Shown piece after piece: positions 1-6,633 of a stretch of DNA of 12,618 nt. How positions within the stretch are numbered: the stretch's first letter is position 1; every line of letters begins with the position of its first letter. The DNA comes from Cytophaga sp051961495. GTDB lineage: Bacteria > Bacteroidota > Bacteroidia > Cytophagales > Cytophagaceae. The DNA lies in assembly GCF_051961495.1 (NCBI RefSeq), contig NZ_JBQCDF010000308.1:1-12618 (forward strand), written 5' to 3'. The position numbers and the translations under genes are program-made. The notes under the pieces are model-generated. The model did no database searches. It saw only the letters and a program-made list of their open reading frames with translations, and had not been told where the DNA came from.

Positions 1-254
1 TTACAGTGAACGGAGATGGTACAAACGATACATGGGATATCAAGAACATAGAGAGCTTCCCGAATGCGGAGTTTTTGATCTACAACCGTTGGGGGAACCT
101 TGTTTGGAAGAGTTCAGGTTATCCGAAGAAGTGGGACGGCATGAACTTCCGCAATGGAGAGATTCTTCCGGATGGCACCTACTTCTACATCATAAACCTT
201 CACAGCCAGATTTATACAGAGCCATATACAGGCTGGGTACAGGTAGTGAAATAA
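1..254 (+). CDS. C-terminal end of a T9SS type B cargo protein (CHU_C sorting domain), 5'-truncated
   Basis: The frame is open from the left edge (first full codon at base 3) to TAA at 252-254, giving 83 residues with no start codon of their own. All of it is the CHU_C / gliding motility-associated C-terminal domain. It begins TVNGDGTNDTW, the typical 'NGDG.ND.W' opening, then IYNRWGNLVW, the 'Y.RWG..VW' core, then WDG, LPDGTYFYII and the terminal TGWVQVVK. In Bacteroidota this domain sends a Sec-exported protein through the type IX secretion system to the cell surface or medium. The functional part of the protein lies upstream of the window, so its role cannot be stated. A GTG at base 6 could be read as a start, but it falls inside the conserved domain and is not one. 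The tail matches that of the next gene at 63 of 83 positions without gaps, so the two proteins are paralogous at least here. Confidence 0.93.
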   Translation, partial: TVNGDGTNDTWDIKNIESFPNAEFLIYNRWGNLVWKSSGYPKKWDGMNFRNGEILPDGTYFYIINLHSQIYTEPYTGWVQVVK

Positions 255-268
255 AAAAAGAAAAATAA

Positions 269-310
269 AATTACATGATCAGGTTACTTTTTCTACCTGA
301 TTATGTAATT
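269..310 (+). terminator. Intergenic hairpin, probable transcription terminator (possibly bidirectional)
   Basis: Bases 269-284 pair with 295-310 in a 16-bp stem that has a single G-U wobble and a 10-base loop (285-294, T-rich). It lies 15 bases after the stop codon of the upstream gene. On the + strand the stem is followed by only a weak T run (TTCATTATAAAAG). On the - strand it would be followed by a long T tract, because 252-270 is almost pure A. The structure is seen directly; its function as a terminator is inferred. Confidence 0.6.
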
Positions 311-420
311 CATTATAAAAGATGCCAACTGTGGCATATACTCTACGATCAGCGGTAAAGAAAAGTAAACAAAATCATATTATATAACTAAATGTCGATT
401 TATAAATACGCCTTGTATGT
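311..420 (+). promoter_or_regulatory. Upstream region of the 2012-residue gene, with a small palindrome at 322-337
   Basis: This 110-base AT-rich gap separates the hairpin from the ATG at 421 and presumably carries the promoter of the next gene. I found no convincing Bacteroidota promoter (TTG at -33, TAnnTTTG at -7) and no Shine-Dalgarno sequence, which is normal for the phylum. The one distinct element is ATGCCA at 322-327 and its exact reverse complement TGGCAT at 332-337, separated by ACTG. It could be an operator half-site pair or a small RNA hairpin near the 5' end of the transcript. Its role is unknown. Confidence 0.3.
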
Positions 421-477
421 ATGAAAAAAATAGTCGGTTTATTAGTATTTTTTATATATAGTTGTGTCCTGCAGGCA
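421..477 (+). other. Sec signal peptide of the 2012-residue protein
   Basis: Residues 1-19 have two lysines after Met, a hydrophobic stretch (IVGLLVFFIY) and a polar end LQA before Q20. This fits signal peptidase I cleavage between A19 and Q20; an N-terminal Gln is common in exported Bacteroidota proteins. There is a Cys at residue 15, but its context (IYSC followed by VLQA) makes signal peptidase I the more natural reading. Confidence 0.85.
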
Positions 478-3400
478 CAATCCATTTCAGGTATTGTCAA
501 TACATATACGCCAGTAACAAATCTGCCGGTTTGTAATCCTTGCGCAGGAAACTGCAATACAGTAACCGTCGTTTCAACAGCATCTTTTTCAGTAGGTGAC
601 AGGGTCTTGATCATTCAGATGAAAGGCGCGTCAACAGATCTGACAAATACATCATCTTTTGGAGAAATATCAAACTATGCTGAAGCAGGTAATTACGAGT
701 TTAAAACAATTCAAAGTATAGCAGGTTCGGATATAACCTTTACAACCGGTTTGTCAAATACATATAACGCTGCCGGCCTGGTACAATTGGTTCGCGTGCC
801 GGTGTATGCCAACCCAACAGTAACGGGTGTATTAACTGCTCAGCCATGGAACGGTATGACAGGTGGTATTCTGGCAATTGAAGTTACAGGTACACTTACC
901 TTATCTGCAGACATTGACCTGAAAGGTTTAGGTTTCAGAGGAGGTATCAGTATTACAAATGGTTCTGCCTATCCTTGCGGCCTGACAGATTATTTTTATT
1001 CAGGAACAAATTATGATAATGCAGCTCCCAAAGGAGAAGGTATTGCCGAAATTCTTAGCGGATACGATTTGGGAAAAGGAGCTTATGCCAATGGCGGTGG
1101 CGGCGGTAACAGCCATAATGGCGGCGGCGGCGGCGGTTCGAATGGTGGTAGTGGTGGTAACGGCGGCAATGATTATTGCTCCGGCACTATTTTATCCGGA
1201 GGTGTTGGAGGTTATCAATTGAATACAAGTGGAGGAGCAAAAGCATTTTTAGGCGGAGGTGGTGGTGCCGGCCATCAGAATAATGATGTCGGAACAAGCG
1301 GCGGCAATGGCGGTGGTTTGATTTTTATCAAGGCAAATCAGATTGCTGGTAATACACATGTCATTGATGCTTCGGGAGCTTCAGCGTTGAATACTACAGG
1401 AAGCGGTAATGATGGAGCCGGTGGTGGCGGCGCAGGCGGGACAATCAAGATAGAAACAAACACCATAACAGGAGCATTAACGATTCTTTCCAATGGGGGC
1501 AAAGGCGGTGACATGACTTATACCGGTGGCGGCCATGCACCGGGCGGCGGCGGTGGCGGCGGCGTTATTTGCACTTCACTGGCTTCTATCCCGGCACTCG
1601 TAACAACAAGTGTTGTGAAAGGAAACTCAGGGATCGTTACTGCAGATGGAACCACATTAGGCGCTCACAGCGGGATGGACGGCGTTGTTATGACCTCATG
1701 CCTTACAGTACCTCCGGTAGGGCCAAAAAAAATCATTGCGAATTTAGGATCAGATGTTGTGTTGTGTAATCCAATCAGTACAACATTGAATGCTGGCATT
1801 ACCGGTTCATGGTACACATATAAATGGTACCTGGATGGTATACTGTTGCCGGGAGAGACAGGATCGTCCATAATAGCTGCTGCACCGGGCGAATATAAAG
1901 TTGTTGTAAGTTCTACCGGTTGTCTGGATGGAAAAGATTCCGTCGATATTTCTACGAAAGCGGCAGTACCGAATAATACGACCTTTTGTGCGCCACCTGC
2001 AAAGGCAGTTACTCTTTCAGTAACCGGTACAGGAAAATACAAATGGTGGGATGCCGCTACCGGTGGCACAGCGCTGGCCAAGGGGAGTACATACACACCA
2101 ACGTTATCGGCAACATCAACATTTTATGTAGAAGATACGGCTACGTTCTCATATGGCAATTTTACACCTGTCAATATGCTGACATCGTTCAACAATCGTT
2201 CTGGCGGCTCCAATACATATATGGCATTTAATGCATTAAGCGCATTTACCATTGATTCTGTAACATTAAACATTCGTACATATAATACGAACACTGATAA
2301 CTTAGTCATTAATCTTCGCCAGAAAGGCAACCCTGCCATACTTGCAACAAAAGGCTTGCTGGTCACAGGACCGTGCAATTGTACAAAAGATTATTCCGTG
2401 CAGTTTTATCTGGGTTTTGCTGTTCCGCCGGGTAATGATTACTATCTGGAATATGCAACAGGAAGCGTGAATGTACATTGGGATGGTTCCGGAGCATCCT
2501 ATCCATATTCAGTACCTGATATTATAACAATCACCGGGTCTGTAGATGGTAGCGGCAATGCACTTTCCTGGGCGCCTACTTCATACGGCTTTTTTTACAA
2601 CTGGAAAATTTCAGCGGGTATTCTGTGTAAACGTGTACCGGTTACAGCAACATTGTTTTGTCCGCCGCCAACATGTGTGAAACCAAATTCAGTTTCTGTT
2701 CAGTTGGGTGCAGGTGTGAATGACACCTTGTGTGCAGGTAGTCCGTTGAAGCTGCAGAAAAATGTTATTGATACAAGCAGCATTTCCTCGTTGAATGGAT
2801 TTTATTTTTCCTGGAGAAAAATAAACGGTGCTGGTAGCGTATTACTCACAACACCTTCAAAGACGTATGCCGACCTTTCCATAACTTCTGTAACAGCGGC
2901 AGATTCCGGGGATTATTATCTGGTTGTACAGGATGGCCTGAATGCAGGCCCTTTATGCAAAGACTCTGCAGCGGTCAAAATAACCATTAACAAGGCTCCT
3001 TCAACAAAAGGCTTGATCGAAAGCCATCAGGAACTTTGTCTGGGTAGCGCCTCATCTGTACTTACAGAATTAGCGCCGCCTAAAAACTATTTGGGCAATC
3101 CTGTATACCATCAATGGTACACTGCGAAAGACAGTACCGGTACCCCTGTATTGACGAAGATAACAGGCGCAACGGCTGTGACGTATAATGCCGCAAATCC
3201 AACTGCAACATTATATTATGTTCGTAAAGATTCAGTTAAATACTGTGCTGCCATACAAACAAATTTTGTAAAGATCCGGGTGAATAATTCTGTAATACCT
3301 GATAAAATAGTTCCTATAGAAAATGATACACTTTGTGAAGCGATTGGCAGTATATTCCAATTGAAGGGTTTGGTTGACAGCATCGGGAAAGCATCTTTAA

Positions 3401-6400
3401 ATAAAGGATATTATTTCACCTGGATGAAATTGCAGCAGCCGGCTACAGTTCCCGTGGTTGTTGGTACACCCGGGGCATATGCAGACTATCCGCCTGTAAG
3501 CCGCCTGGCGGTTGAAGCAGATTCCGGCACGTATTACCTGATTGTGCAGGATGGTGCGGGTGCAACGGTTTGTATGGATACACTTAAAACAAAAATTGTT
3601 GTTTATAAAACCTGTACGGTAATTCCTCCGCCATGTAAAAAACCAATTTCAGTTTCTATAAAAGTAACGGGAGGTATATCTACATTGTGCAGCGGCAGTT
3701 CGTTACATCTGCAACTCGATGTTATTGATACATTGCCAAATCCTACAGGAGGATATTATTTCTCCTGGGTAAAAGAGAATGCACTTGGAATCACTGTTCT
3801 TACCGGTCCGTCGCTGACATATGCAGATCTGCAGATTCCTTCAGTTGTTGCCGCGGATTCCGGAAGATATTATCTGGCAGTACAGGATGGCCTCACGGCA
3901 ACAGCTTCCTGCATCACGGCTTCAACAGCTATTCCTGTTATTATTCATGAACCCATAACTACACCAGCTGTCATTGCCAAGTCTGATACCATCTGCGAAG
4001 GCACTGTGCCTGTTTTGTTTACCGAGTTGTCTCCTTCATCCGGTTCTACCGGTACGCCATACAGATACCAGTGGTATGAGTCGGCCGATAGTTTTAAGAC
4101 CATTGCAGGCAAATCAATACTGACAGGCGAAACGCTGAAACAGTACCAGGCACCGGCATTATCGGCAACAACCTATTTTGTGCGGATTGATTCCGCAGGT
4201 AATTGTCCGGCAGTTGCTACAAACATTATCACTATACAGGTTGATAAAAAGGTAGTGCCCGGCAGCATAGGGAACGACACAGTTATTTGTGCAGGGAATC
4301 CTGTAAACATGTTTCTTGAAAAGGCTCCTTCGTCGGGAGGTATAGGTACTTACTCTTATCAATGGCAACAGTCATCGGATAATATAATCTTCAATGATAT
4401 TATCGGAGCAACCAATAAAACTTATCAGTCGCCTAATATTTTCAACCGGACATATTTCCGACGCCTGGATGCATCGGGCGTATGTACGACTGCTGTCACA
4501 GATACCATTACCGTAGATGCAGTACCGGGTGTGGACCCGGGAACCACCTCAAGTGCAAATCCATCCATTTGTTATAATACCATCCCGCCGGCATCATTAC
4601 TGAGTTTGTCGGGAGCTACCGGTGGCACCGGTGGACCGGGATCAGAAACATACCAGTGGCAGCAGTCTGCAGACCTGCTGATCTGGAATGATATTCCCGG
4701 GGCAACGAGCCTTAGCTATACGCAGGCAACAGCACTGACAGATACAACCTATTACAGGAGAAGGGTCGGAATGGGATCCGGTTATTGCGACACTTCCTAT
4801 ACAATACCGATTGCGATCAATGTTTATGCGCCTCTGCAGGGTGGTACCACAGGCAATGATGCTACTGTATGTGATGGTACAAGTGTTTCACTGGTGGAAC
4901 TGGTTCCGGCTTCCGGTGGCGGTGAACCCGGTGCCCAAACCTATACCTGGGCTGTTTCATCTGATAAAGGCTCCACATGGACCGTTGCGCCAGGTATCGT
5001 TGATCAGGTCGGTTATACGAGCTTACCATTATCAGACACAACCTGGTTCAGAAGAATAGTAACAGCAGCCTGCGGAAGAGATTCAAGTAATATTGTTGTT
5101 ATCCGTGTGGATTCAATCAGCCACCCGGAAGTCACAATCAATGATGGCGTTACTTGTGAAGGTGTTGATATTACACTGACAGCGACAGCAACCAACGTTG
5201 GTACATCGCCAACATTCACCTGGCAGAAAGGTTCTTCTGATACCGGGCCGTGGACAACCATCAGCAGCGCAGTTACTGCGGCTTATACAATTACCAATCC
5301 GCAGACAACAGATAGCGGCACGGTATATAAAGTTATTGTGTCTTCATCGGATCTGTGTAATTCCGGTGACGTGGATATAACCGTAGTACTGGTGGTACCT
5401 AAAGTAATTGTGCCGGTTGTAACCGCGGGAACGCCTGCAACACTTCTGTGTGACACAGTGCAGTCAGTCACGTATACCGCTGCGCCGGTGCAGGGACAGG
5501 GAACAACTCCGCTTTATCAGTGGTATGATGCAAAAACAAATTTACCGATTGCGGGGGCAACGAATTCAGTTTATACACCAGCTGTAAAGCCGGCAACCGG
5601 AGATAAAGTTTATGTACAAATGACAAGCGACCTGGCGTGTGCGAATCCGTCAACGGCAGTTTCTCCGGTTATAACACTGGAGGTACGTACAAAACCGGTT
5701 CCGCTGATGTTGAACAGAGATACAACCGTATGTACACCGAGAGAAGTAATCATACGCACATCAGGTTTGCATACAGGCAATACAGTTCAATGGTATAAAG
5801 ACGGAGTAGCAATTCCACTGGCGACGAATTCGATTTATATTGCTACCGCGGCAGACTTTCCCGGTGGATTATATACCATGCAGGAAGACAACGGTATATG
5901 CGCCACCTATACGGATACAATTAAGGTAAAAATGCTGGCAAGCCCTTCTGCAGATGCAGGTACAGACATTCATGCGGTAGAAGGTGAGACAATAAATTTA
6001 AACGGCGCTGTGAGTGCGAACACGACCAACTTTGTATGGAGCCCGGGGTACGGCCTAAGCGATGCATATAATTTGCAGCCATCTCTGACTGTTCCCTCAA
6101 ATAACATGACTTATACATTGATTGCATACAATAACTCCAACTTGTGTTCAACAGCAGATCTTGTAACCATCTATGTTGAGAAGCGCATTCGCATACCAAA
6201 TGTAATTACAGTAAATGGCGATGGCGTAAATGATACATGGGATATAGAAAGTATAGAGAACTTTCCGGATGCGGAGTTCCTTATTTATAACCGTTGGGGA
6301 AACCTCGTTTGGAAAAGCGCAGGATATTCAAAACAATGGGATGGAACAAATTACAGGAATGGCGAAGTACTGCCTGATGGCACATACTTCTACATCATTG

Positions 6401-6459
6401 ACCTGCACAGTGTAAAAGTTAAAAATACATTTACAGGCTGGGTTCAGCTGGTAAAATAA
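421..6459 (+). CDS. Giant modular T9SS type B surface protein (Gly-rich N-terminus, Ig/PKD-like modules, CHU_C tail)
   Basis: This complete 2012-residue protein is probably a surface adhesin or stalk protein. Residues 1-19 are a signal peptide (KK, hydrophobic core, cleavage at LQA-Q). About 40-150 contains VLIIQMKGA, and 224-381 is glycine-rich. A PKD/Ig-type module (NLGSDVVLCN) spans about 441-515. An Ig_7-like module (WWDAATGGTAL, about 516-576) follows. At about 577-736 is a beta-sandwich module with SYPY and FFYNWKI. About eleven Ig-like modules of 80-110 residues run from 752 to 1838, most with one Cys near each end and a central W. A PKD-like linker (ADAGTD, WSPGYGLSD; 1839-1920) leads to CHU_C at 1930-2012. 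No catalytic motif was seen. The ATG at 421 is chosen because it directly opens the signal peptide; there is no Shine-Dalgarno sequence. Adhesion is inferred from architecture. The N-terminal part loosely recalls glycine-rich proteins annotated AgmC in myxobacteria, a weak comparison from memory. Confidence 0.95.
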   Translation: MKKIVGLLVFFIYSCVLQAQSISGIVNTYTPVTNLPVCNPCAGNCNTVTVVSTASFSVGDRVLIIQMKGASTDLTNTSSFGEISNYAEAGNYEFKTIQSIAGSDITFTTGLSNTYNAAGLVQLVRVPVYANPTVTGVLTAQPWNGMTGGILAIEVTGTLTLSADIDLKGLGFRGGISITNGSAYPCGLTDYFYSGTNYDNAAPKGEGIAEILSGYDLGKGAYANGGGGGNSHNGGGGGGSNGGSGGNGGNDYCSGTILSGGVGGYQLNTSGGAKAFLGGGGGAGHQNNDVGTSGGNGGGLIFIKANQIAGNTHVIDASGASALNTTGSGNDGAGGGGAGGTIKIETNTITGALTILSNGGKGGDMTYTGGGHAPGGGGGGGVICTSLASIPALVTTSVVKGNSGIVTADGTTLGAHSGMDGVVMTSCLTVPPVGPKKIIANLGSDVVLCNPISTTLNAGITGSWYTYKWYLDGILLPGETGSSIIAAAPGEYKVVVSSTGCLDGKDSVDISTKAAVPNNTTFCAPPAKAVTLSVTGTGKYKWWDAATGGTALAKGSTYTPTLSATSTFYVEDTATFSYGNFTPVNMLTSFNNRSGGSNTYMAFNALSAFTIDSVTLNIRTYNTNTDNLVINLRQKGNPAILATKGLLVTGPCNCTKDYSVQFYLGFAVPPGNDYYLEYATGSVNVHWDGSGASYPYSVPDIITITGSVDGSGNALSWAPTSYGFFYNWKISAGILCKRVPVTATLFCPPPTCVKPNSVSVQLGAGVNDTLCAGSPLKLQKNVIDTSSISSLNGFYFSWRKINGAGSVLLTTPSKTYADLSITSVTAADSGDYYLVVQDGLNAGPLCKDSAAVKITINKAPSTKGLIESHQELCLGSASSVLTELAPPKNYLGNPVYHQWYTAKDSTGTPVLTKITGATAVTYNAANPTATLYYVRKDSVKYCAAIQTNFVKIRVNNSVIPDKIVPIENDTLCEAIGSIFQLKGLVDSIGKASLNKGYYFTWMKLQQPATVPVVVGTPGAYADYPPVSRLAVEADSGTYYLIVQDGAGATVCMDTLKTKIVVYKTCTVIPPPCKKPISVSIKVTGGISTLCSGSSLHLQLDVIDTLPNPTGGYYFSWVKENALGITVLTGPSLTYADLQIPSVVAADSGRYYLAVQDGLTATASCITASTAIPVIIHEPITTPAVIAKSDTICEGTVPVLFTELSPSSGSTGTPYRYQWYESADSFKTIAGKSILTGETLKQYQAPALSATTYFVRIDSAGNCPAVATNIITIQVDKKVVPGSIGNDTVICAGNPVNMFLEKAPSSGGIGTYSYQWQQSSDNIIFNDIIGATNKTYQSPNIFNRTYFRRLDASGVCTTAVTDTITVDAVPGVDPGTTSSANPSICYNTIPPASLLSLSGATGGTGGPGSETYQWQQSADLLIWNDIPGATSLSYTQATALTDTTYYRRRVGMGSGYCDTSYTIPIAINVYAPLQGGTTGNDATVCDGTSVSLVELVPASGGGEPGAQTYTWAVSSDKGSTWTVAPGIVDQVGYTSLPLSDTTWFRRIVTAACGRDSSNIVVIRVDSISHPEVTINDGVTCEGVDITLTATATNVGTSPTFTWQKGSSDTGPWTTISSAVTAAYTITNPQTTDSGTVYKVIVSSSDLCNSGDVDITVVLVVPKVIVPVVTAGTPATLLCDTVQSVTYTAAPVQGQGTTPLYQWYDAKTNLPIAGATNSVYTPAVKPATGDKVYVQMTSDLACANPSTAVSPVITLEVRTKPVPLMLNRDTTVCTPREVIIRTSGLHTGNTVQWYKDGVAIPLATNSIYIATAADFPGGLYTMQEDNGICATYTDTIKVKMLASPSADAGTDIHAVEGETINLNGAVSANTTNFVWSPGYGLSDAYNLQPSLTVPSNNMTYTLIAYNNSNLCSTADLVTIYVEKRIRIPNVITVNGDGVNDTWDIESIENFPDAEFLIYNRWGNLVWKSAGYSKQWDGTNYRNGEVLPDGTYFYIIDLHSVKVKNTFTGWVQLVK
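1090..1563 (+). repeat. Glycine-rich low-complexity tract (residues 224-381)
   Basis: Four GGY/GGN codon clusters encode runs of Gly with Asn and Ser: 1090-1170, 1252-1320, 1414-1440 and 1492-1563. Between them lie short strand-like segments such as LIFIKANQI (300-308) and TIKIETNTI (341-349), each starting right after a Gly run. Gly-loop and beta-strand alternation suggests a solenoid or beta-helix with floppy glycine turns rather than a disordered linker. The near-perfect GGC/GGT repeats at 1093-1137 and 1543-1563 are prone to replication slippage, and an indel that is a multiple of three would stay in frame. Confidence 0.85.
2149..2628 (+). other. Beta-sandwich 'SYPY' module inside the 2012-residue protein (about residues 577-736)
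   Basis: The segment follows the Ig_7-like module directly. It contains AFTIDSVTLNIRTY, FAVPPGNDYYLEYATGS, WDGSGASYPYSVPDIITI and GFFYNWKI in that order. I recognise this as a recurring module of large Bacteroidota surface proteins, where the usual pattern is a 'V.V......I.LR...G' strand pair, 'F.VP.GtdY.L', then 'SYPY' and 'Y.FYDW.I'. The fold is probably a jelly-roll. No function is established that I can name; ligand binding is a guess. The CNC pair (residues 653-655) is not part of the pattern I recall and may be a local insertion. Confidence 0.6.
2674..3948 (+). repeat. Three related Ig-like modules (type 'ADSG.YYL.VQDG') alternating with a second Ig type
   Basis: Three copies of one module lie at 2674-2988, 3283-3612 and 3634-3948 (residues 752-856, 955-1064, 1072-1176). 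Shared landmarks in order are TLC, then F(S/T)W.K, then YAD, then ADSG.YYL.VQDG and a late Cys. The D-S-G-x-Y signature is the classical Ig-fold strand F motif. Copies 1 and 3 open with C.KP.SVS. Between copies 1 and 2 sits a different module (2989-3282) with QWYTAKD and TLYYVRKDS. The same second type recurs after copy 3 (from 3949) with QWYESAD and TYFVRIDS. The pattern suggests duplication of a two-module block, with loss of one second-type module between copies 2 and 3. Confidence 0.75.
3949..5935 (+). repeat. Tandem Ig-like modules forming the distal stalk (residues about 1177-1838)
   Basis: Seven consecutive modules of roughly 80-105 residues can be followed by their first Cys (TICEG, VICAG, SICYN, TVCDG, VTCEG, LLCDT, TVCTP). 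Most have a central W motif (QWYES, QWQQS twice, TWAVS, TWQKG, QWYDA, QWYKD) and a strand near the end such as TYFRR, TYYRRR or TWFRR. Module boundaries fall close to residues 1276, 1369, 1471, 1566, 1661 and 1760. Such chains in Bacteroidota surface proteins act as rigid spacers between the sorting tail and the distal functional part. Paired cysteines could form one disulfide per module. Divergence between copies is high, so this array is old compared with the PKD-like array in the next gene. Confidence 0.8.
6208..6456 (+). other. CHU_C / T9SS type B C-terminal sorting domain (residues 1930-2012)
   Basis: The tail runs from TVNGDGVNDTW through IYNRWGNLVW, WDGTNYRNGE and LPDGTYFYII to TGWVQLVK at the stop. 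It is preceded by RIRIPNVI, matching the usual 'IPNvfTPNGDG' entry, although here the residues are VITVNGDG in place of the common FTPNGDG. The same TVNGDG variant is present in the truncated gene at the left edge. Confidence 0.93.
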
Positions 6460-6470
6460 AATATTAATTT

Positions 6471-6504
6471 GCAGGCAGCGGTTACTAAAGGCCGCTGGGC
6501 TGTA
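6471..6504 (+). terminator. Weak intergenic hairpin after the 2012-residue gene
   Basis: CAGCGG at 6476-6481 pairs exactly with CCGCTG at 6492-6497 around a 10-base loop. A 3-bp outer extension (6472-6474 with 6500-6502) follows across a small bulge. It starts 11 bases after the stop codon. No T run follows (TGTATTAAAT), so it may be a weak terminator, an mRNA 3'-end stabiliser or chance. If it does not terminate, the third gene could be partly co-transcribed with the second. Confidence 0.35.
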
Positions 6505-6573
6505 TTAAATCAAAAGAAAGACACAAAGATTTTGCGTTGGCCTATTCAATGCCTTACAATTCAAATAAGTTTT

Positions 6574-6633
6574 ATGAAAATGAAGTTGCTTCTTGCTGCA
6601 GTCCTTTTGGCATGCAGCTATCTGGGATACGCA
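6574..6633 (+). other. Signal peptide of the third gene, with an ambiguous lipobox-like motif
   Basis: The sequence is MKMK, then hydrophobic LLLAAVLLA, Cys14, then SYLGYAQC. Cleavage after A20 (GYA-Q) fits signal peptidase I and parallels the LQA-Q site of the preceding gene. Residues 11-14 (LLAC) also meet a loose lipobox pattern, with a short 9-residue hydrophobic stretch before the Cys. Signal peptidase I is favoured because T9SS cargo is normally not lipidated and because the YA-Q site is typical of the phylum. Confidence 0.8.

Noticed and set aside
1013..1222. A + strand frame with Met/Ala/Val-rich repeats within the glycine tract
   Set aside because: It is the out-of-frame reading of the GGC/GGT repeats (GCG, GTG, CGG) and ends inside the tract. 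It is an artefact of low complexity.
1665..2096. A 143-residue - strand open frame
   Set aside because: It overlaps the Ig_7-like region of the 2012-residue protein, shows no family motif, and is opposite a well-supported coding frame.
421..6459. SprB-type repeats, because SprB is the known gliding adhesin with a CHU_C-like tail
   Set aside because: The SprB repeat pattern (C.G..DG.I.....GG..PY.Y.W) does not appear in the modules, so identity with SprB is not supported.
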